Shown: positions 57,776-64,000 of the stretch, piece after piece
Numbering within the stretch: position 1 is the stretch's first letter
Layout of the letters: each line of letters begins with the position of its first letter
Assembly: GCA_963970005.1 (NCBI GenBank)
Contig: CAXAMN010008613.1
Coordinates: 1-64,000, forward strand
From: Durusdinium trenchii
Taxonomy: Eukaryota; Sar; Dinophyceae; Suessiales; Symbiodiniaceae
Length of the DNA: 64,000 bases
Direction: 5' to 3'
Position numbers and translations under genes: made by a program
Notes under the pieces: model-generated
Database searches by the model: none
The model's input: only the letters and a program-made list of their open reading frames with translations
What the model was told of the DNA's origin: nothing

Positions 57776-60700
57776 TCTCCACAATCGTTTCATCGAAACT
57801 TTGGGCCTTCGATGTTTGCATCGAAACAACAAACACCGTCCTTTGCAACACACCATCGACGGCGTCTCAAGTCCTTCAAGTTCTGGCGACGGCGACGTGC
57901 GCGGGACGTGTGGCTCCAACGGTCTCCGTCGAGGTCCTTGCCGTGGCACCCGATGCGAAGGGGTCCACAGAGCCAGTCGTCCGTCTCCGTATGGGTCTGG
58001 CCTAAAATGGGTGGAGTCGATGACGTCCTGGTGCTACCGGACCCAACGGACCCAAGAGGTTGGGCCACCCAAAGTGGAAGTTCCTTCACTTGGAACGTGG
58101 TTCTGAAGATAAAACGCTTTCCTTACCAGGTGGCTGTGACATGCGAAGAAGTGCAGGAGGGTCTAAGTTTGCTGCTGTCGCTTACGTTTTGCTCAGCTCT
58201 TCTCCATGCTGAAGCTGCACCAGCTCGACTGATGCCTCTCTTGGTGAAAAGGGTGACCCACGTCCGAAGAACAAGGAGTATGATCGAAACTAAATGGTAA
58301 CTGGTTCGTACCTCCATTCTCCTCCTTTCCCAAGGCTTTTGTGCTCAAAATCAACATCTTTCAACGCAACGCTTTGCCACTTGAGCTTTAAGCCCCACTT
58401 CCACTCTCTGCGGTGTATGCTGTTTGTTCTAAATCTCAGTCTCTGGCTGTGGCGAATGTCAATCAACGCCAGCTCAGAGTCCGAGGAAGTCGTGAGAATG
58501 GTTTCACACGCGGAGTGCCCAATGTCCGTTGTGTCCTGAATGGGACCAAGAGCATGTCAAGTGAACGTTCACGGAACGTGGAACGTAAAGAATGACCTTA
58601 AAAACAGCCCGGAAGGCGGAAGGGTTGGTTCGGATTAATCCCTCACTAAGCTTGAGAACTCGGCCAAGGAGAGATGCTGCCTTGACTGACTGCCAGTTGC
58701 TTCGATCTGGGGAGTGGCCAAGAGACCTGGAGAAGAGCTTTGGAGCAGAACAGGCTTGCTCCCAGCTAATACGCAAGCCTAGTTGCATGAGGAAACAATT
58801 GGCGCATTGTATTTCCTCAGGGTACACTATAGTTGAGTCCACAATGACTGCATCATCAGCTGCGATGCCTTCCACCTATTCCTTCGTCACCGTTGAAGTA
58901 GACATGTGTGATTTCGATGTTCTGACCGACCAATTTGTTCCTTGAGATTCGTGCTTTCCACAGCTGGTAGCCATGGCTGCCATTGCCATTCATTTGCGTT
59001 GCCCTGCGTGGGCAGCGATCCGAGTTCCCCTCTTAGGGGCCTCGCGCGACAACAAGACCAAGGTTTCTTTGTTTGCACTAAAACATGTTGGTGATCTTGC
59101 AAAGACGAGGAGCCTCATATTTGGTGCCAATGGAAGTTGAGGTGCGCTTCTACACCCAATTGAGTATGGTCAGACATCCAATCCATCCAGACCTGTACAC
59201 TCCAATGAGGCTTCCATTCCTTCACTGTGTCACTGACTTCCCCGACGCAAACCGGACCACTACCCCGGTCCAAACATTTGTTCGGTGGAACCCTGCGCAC
59301 GGACATGCAAGGAGCACAAAGGCAGCTCACAGAAAACACCACAGGTGTCAGGTTTCGCACCAAACATGCAGAGCCTTCATGGAGCTCTCTGTAATCCAAA
59401 CTTCTGAGACAACTCGGCTGCCTCGACATTTGGGATTGTTCCCAGCCCATGGATTTCACGAGTTTTCCAGAGAATACTGGTCAATTTTGAGAGGGAGCAT
59501 TTGGGTCAGATCAGTCAGCTCGGTCAGGCCTTCGTTGTTCGAGAAAGTGTTGAAAAGAAGGTGTCCTTCTTGTGTTTGGTTGCATTTGGTGCCGAATCAG
59601 TGAGGTCTACGGATGACCAATGGTCCCTCGCGTTTCTTCCCTGTGTCCTGCTTGCAAATGATTGTGAAAGCCTGAGTTCGACGCCAGTTGCCTCATGTTG
59701 CTTCAATCTTAGCTGTTGTGGTGCCTTGGAGCACTGACTCTTTTTCTGAACGCTTCTGCAAGTCTCCCTGCGGTTGCAACACAGTCCTTCGTGTTTTGAA
59801 AACTACTTCAAAAATCTTAATCTTGCATCCTTTCTCACACTGCTTTCATGCCGCAGACATGGTAGCTTTTTGTATCCACATGTCAAGCTTGGCAAAGAAA
59901 GTAGTTTTTCACGGACTCTATCAACAATTCCTTGTAGGTAAGGCACATTCAACGCCTTGCATTCTGTGCAACGTTTGATGAGACCATGGGAGCGGGTGAT
60001 GCTTCCCGAACAGTCTTGAAACTAGGAAGAGTAAATGCCCCCTTAATGAAGTAGAGTATATTTCACAGGGTTCAGTGCGCAACTCCTTTATTTCGGTTTA
60101 GCTTCTCAAAGAGAAAAGAACCTGGAGGAGGGAAAGCCCAACATTCAGATCTACAGAGAAACCTTCCCCAGCATGCTGTGTGGCTTGTAATGTGTAGCAC
60201 AACAGGAAAGGGCAGGAAAGGCGCTTGGCAGGCGCTTGCAAGCGGGTGCAGTAAGTTCCCTGCTTCGTTGTTCGTCCTTTTGGAAGTAAAGCGGTGCAAG
60301 TAAAGCGACATGGAGGAACAACCAAGCCTTGTATGACTCGCTGTCTTTGTCCAATCCTTTTCCACCTGTCACAAAGCAACTCAAAGCGCACATATCATCA
60401 AGTAAGATACTTTTGATGAATGGAAAAAGCATCGCTGGCGCTCCAGCCACTTCTTGCAAGATTTGTAAGATTTGTGGGGCAAGAAGCAAGTCGATTGCAG
60501 TCGCAAGTGGGGCGAGAGGGGTACAGTAGAATCAGATAGAAGCTCACTAGTTCAGAATTCCCAGATGCATTTGATGAACTGGTTGGACTCTCTCAAAGAT
60601 TCAGATGTCGGTGCCATGAGTGCCTGTGATTTGCCATCAACGGGTCGTGAAGAAGATGATTGGTGCTGCGGATGGAATAGGCATCGATGGGATCAGTAGC

Positions 60701-63050
60701 AGCGATTTTGCCCAAAGATCCTTGAGAGTCTTCAAGGCCTATGAGAGTCTTCGCTCCTGGTCTTTTCAGGTCTTCAGGATTCGTCCAATGCATGTGGCTG
60801 CAAAAGTTGACAGCATCTTTCACGGGAATCATTTCATGATATGATCATTTGTTTGGTGGTTGAGTGTTATTTGATTTGTTTTGGTAGGCTCGGTGGCTCA
60901 ACCGGTGTCATGCGACGAGCCTCGAAACTGCGAATTCGTGACAGAATCAAACAACGCTTAGGATATCTTGGGGTCATTAGCTGCTTCCAGAAGTCAGGTT
61001 GTCCCAGGAAATCTCCCAGGTTCGCCGGTCAGTTCAGCACTTCTGAAAGCATCTCATGTAGGGATTCGTAACCCTATGTGCCTCCATGCTGCACTGAATC
61101 CATTGATCACCTGATCATTTGCCTTCTCATCATGAAGGCTCGCAAGAGAACTTGCAAAGGAAGCAGAATGGCTCTGCTTTTTGAGAGTTACACCATTTGG
61201 CCTCAGCAATTATACCTTTGTGGCCGGATGAGTCTTGCCACTTGGGGAAAAACATCCAGATGGGATTTGCTACACTGATGTACAACATGACCACATGCCG
61301 TGGAATGGATGTGCATAGCAGAGAACTTCCTCTCAAATCCTTTCACCAAAGAACATGGCAAGATAGTGATTCTATTGGTTCTCATGCGCAGCGAATGACC
61401 CCCGCGTATGCGAACCTGGACACTGCCCAGTGTTGGAGCAATGCCACTGCCTGCAAAATGGCACGCTGCTTTCAAAGCCCACAACCACAGTGGCTCATTT
61501 GTCTGATCTCAGTAAATTTTGGCATCCCGTTGAGAAAGATTTGCTTAGGCAGTATTTGGTGTGGACATGATTTCATGTCAGAATGAAGAGGGATGTGAAG
61601 TGACTGAGAACTTTTGATGTGCAAGGAAGACCGACCTGTGTGTCCGCACGGTGTGGGCCCGATATCACAGTAGGATAGGAGAAGATTTGCATTGATCGAT
61701 GTTTGGTGGAGCCAGCCTGGCCCTGCGGAGGAATGTTTTTGCTGCTTATGTGGCACGTGTCGGACGAGTCCTTTTTCTTTCTCCCTTCTAATCTTGCCGT
61801 TGCCTCACGTCGAGTGTCATCATAGATTGTTCCTGCCCTGGTTGAGCTTGGCTTGCCCATGAAGAGTTTGTAGGGGGTGGAAACTTTTGAAGAACAGGAT
61901 TGATGGGTTTGATTTTGTTTGTGAGACTGACAAGACATTTGATGAGTCATAGATACAGGAATCTTCGAGCAGTCTTGCGCTAACGAATTGTCCTCAATAA
62001 ATCCGTTTTGTGTGGTGTTGTGATGTTGCAGCGACCGACCTACCTTTTTGGTTGTATCACTGCCGGGGTGCTCCCTCACATCCCAAGCCTGGTAGAAACG
62101 AAGATTTGTAGTCCCACTTTGAGAATTTGCCCTACTACTTAAATCGACAGCTTCAACCCTCGTGCTGATTTTCAGGAGCCCTAACCGCCAGGATGCACTC
62201 GGAGACTGTGCACTCATCAGGGGGCCTAGTCACTCTAGTATGACCTGCCGTGCCGGTACGACCAGCCTTTTCTCTAAGAGCAATCTGCTCCTAAAAACAA
62301 GGCAAAGCTTTCAGCCGTAGAGAAATTGATTAATCAAGACAGGTGCAACACAGCTGGAGAACATCCTGCAACTTGGAGAAGCGTCAGGTGTCATACGTGC
62401 CATGCTATGGCATTCAAATGGAAGGTCAACAGCAGAAATCTTGCTTGAACCATGGCAGAGCTGAAACCATCGCCAGTCGACTGGCTAACCTGGAAAACCT
62501 TTTTGAAGATTGGTTTCAGAAAAAATAGGGCGGAACAGGTGAGCCTAGCTTTTTCGTGATTCCCTGAAGTCAGGAAAAAGCAGCGATGTCGTTGTGCTGG
62601 CTGGTAGAGAGTGCAGGGCAACACCGAATGAATTCCCTCACAAGCTTGGTACTGCCATGGACATCAGTTTTTGGATGCCATGTGCGTCCGTGCTAGACTC
62701 TAGACAAATATCAAAGTGTTGCAGATGTTGTGGGGCAAAGGATACTTGTGAAGAGTGAAGCTGGGTCAGATCTTCACCAGCCTATCACGTAGCATAGTAT
62801 CTTGGATTGGCCAGAGGCTCTTCATAAACGCGAGCCCACTTTGGGGGAGGTTTACCTGCGCACTCCTCCCTGTTTACAAACTCGTGAAAGAAGTTGGTAT
62901 GATGTTCGACAAGTGTCAACAGCCAACTCGAAGGAGTAGATTTCTCCAGGAGCTCGGCCCGAAGGGCTCCCCCAACAAGTTCCTCCCAGTGTCTTGGTTT
63001 GTTTTCCACTATTTACTCCTGCGGATTGTTCCGCCGGCCCTTTTGGCTGA
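57776..63050. other. Intergenic sequence, no gene recognised
   Basis: Open frames on both strands are short and without known motifs. No likeness to the giant element, no repeats of note and no RNA gene was seen by eye. Intron-rich host exons could be hidden here. Confidence 0.35.
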
Positions 63051-63054
63051 GGGG

Positions 63055-63076
63055 AGGGGGGGGGGGGGGGGGGGGA
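63055..63076. repeat. Poly-G tract
   Basis: An almost unbroken run of about 20 G following GAGGGGAGG. It is a simple repeat and prone to length error in sequencing. Confidence 0.9.
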
Positions 63077-63426
63077 GTTAGACTTGTCAAAAATCCGCGC
63101 CGTGGGTACAATTAGACTAAAAACAAAACTACTACTAGGATAGCATACAAACCAATAACCTAAAACATGCCGCGCCCAAGGGCCGGCGGATTTGATCTTC
63201 TTAGGTCCGGACCGTCACTCGTTTCTGTCTTAGACAGGGCAGGATGGAGGGACCGGCCGTGGACAAGAATACAAAGCACAGTCACCTTTCACCGTCTCCT
63301 TCCTCTCTCTTTTGCTTCTCTTTTTGTTTTGTTCAGATGCAATGAGAAAGACGGACTGCCTTCACAAAGCAACGCTCGTTGTTTAAAAACCCTGCGGACG
63401 GTTCACCCTGGTTCGCCAAATTTGGT

Positions 63427-63580
63427 ACTCTGCAAATCTGCTCGAAATCCGATCGAAACGTGAGCGGATTGGTAGGCTGATCAATTCGGTTTCCCAACCC
63501 ACAGTTGGAAACTGAAGAAGCAAAGCGGATACGACCGACACGGCCGACACTGCCAACACAGCAATTAGGATTTTTAGTAG
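63427..63580. repeat. Direct repeat, first copy
   Basis: Shares long blocks with 63851-64000: AAATCTGCTCGAAATCC, GAAACGTGAGCGGAT, GGTAGGCTGAT and GACACGGCCGACA. It belongs to an unidentified dispersed repeat. Confidence 0.7.
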
Positions 63581-63850
63581 GGCCGTCCCTGCTTCAGCTT
63601 TGGCTGACTCAGGTGTCCATCTGAGAACCTAAATTAAAACTGTTGAAGCTGAGGAAAGTTTATCGTAAAAGGGATCGATCCGGCATTGTTGGGCCGTATG
63701 ACCACTGTGCAGGAAATCACGTCATCCATCCGTCGACATCCTAAGCCGGAGGAGTGAGAGAAGCGAGAGCAGTACAGCGATGAAGCACTGACAAACTTGA
63801 AGGGAGTGACACTTTTTTTGAGCACTTATAGAACTCCTGGAACACATTTA

Positions 63851-64000
63851 AAGCTCTCCAAATCTGCTCGAAATCCAATCGAAACGTGAGCGGATCGGTA
63901 GGCTGATGAAAGCGGTTCAGTTGGCAACTGAAGAAACAAGGAGGATACGGCCGGCACAGCTGACACGGCCGACATCACCTTCAACGACTTTTTGACTAGG
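63851..64000. repeat. Direct repeat, second copy, reaches the window edge
   Basis: Partner of 63427-63580, about 85-90% alike by eye. It may continue beyond the window. Confidence 0.7.

Noticed and set aside
58504-58875. Minus-strand frame with ADDAVIVDS as reverse-transcriptase motif C
   Set aside because: Only the four letters resemble an RT box; no other RT motif is nearby, and the plus strand is open as well.

Overview
The window looks like nuclear DNA of a dinoflagellate, probably of the Symbiodinium/Suessiales type. The signs are relics of the dinoflagellate spliced leader (core TTTTGGCTCAAG) at the 5' ends of retroelement copies, proteins with a beta-grasp-like N-terminus followed by BspA-type leucine-rich repeats, and dense nested retroelements. 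Ten Ns (38929-38938) mark an assembly gap. I see no rRNA, tRNA, CRISPR array or bacterial-type operon.

The centre is one retrotransposon of about 29.4 kb on the minus strand, 34124 down to 4737. Its limits are set by four independent signs: a spliced-leader relic at its 5' end, a short A tail at its 3' end, a 15-17 bp target-site duplication on both sides, and truncated copies elsewhere in the window that share its 3' end. Read 5' to 3' it carries: a leader with three copies of a small palindrome; a very long coding stretch (33786-20713) with unrecognised N-terminal parts, a possible ubiquitin-protease-like domain, a complete DNMT3-like cytosine-5 DNA methyltransferase, an APE-type endonuclease, a reverse transcriptase with YVDD, an RNase H domain and a possible second polymerase palm; three unrecognised ORFs; a second long stretch with a possible glycosyltransferase-like region, an SF1 helicase and a large unrecognised protein; two leucine-rich-repeat genes; and a 1.6 kb 3' UTR with hairpins just before the A tail. 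Almost all junctions between consecutive ORFs are small frame changes, many in homopolymer runs, so this is either a decaying copy of two polyproteins or a consensus with uncorrected indels.

Left of the element (1-2987, minus) is the N-terminal part of an LTR-type Gag-protease gene, followed by debris of an older relative of the giant element into which the main copy inserted.

Right of it (34142-51420) is a nested pile of truncated copies. An old minus-strand copy is split by an unknown insert; in that sits a minus-strand copy with a 20 bp target duplication (35570-43876); in that a plus-strand copy with a 19 bp duplication (36312-42666); and in that a further 3'-end copy and a small inverted-repeat element. 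A separate plus-strand copy (44607-48048, about 21 bp duplication) splits helicase debris. Near 51210 another copy's 5' end starts with a better preserved spliced-leader relic.

From 51421 to 64000 there is no convincing gene: mostly unrecognised intergenic DNA, a weak exon-like stretch near 57.4-57.8 kb, a poly-G tract and a 150 bp direct repeat at the right edge.
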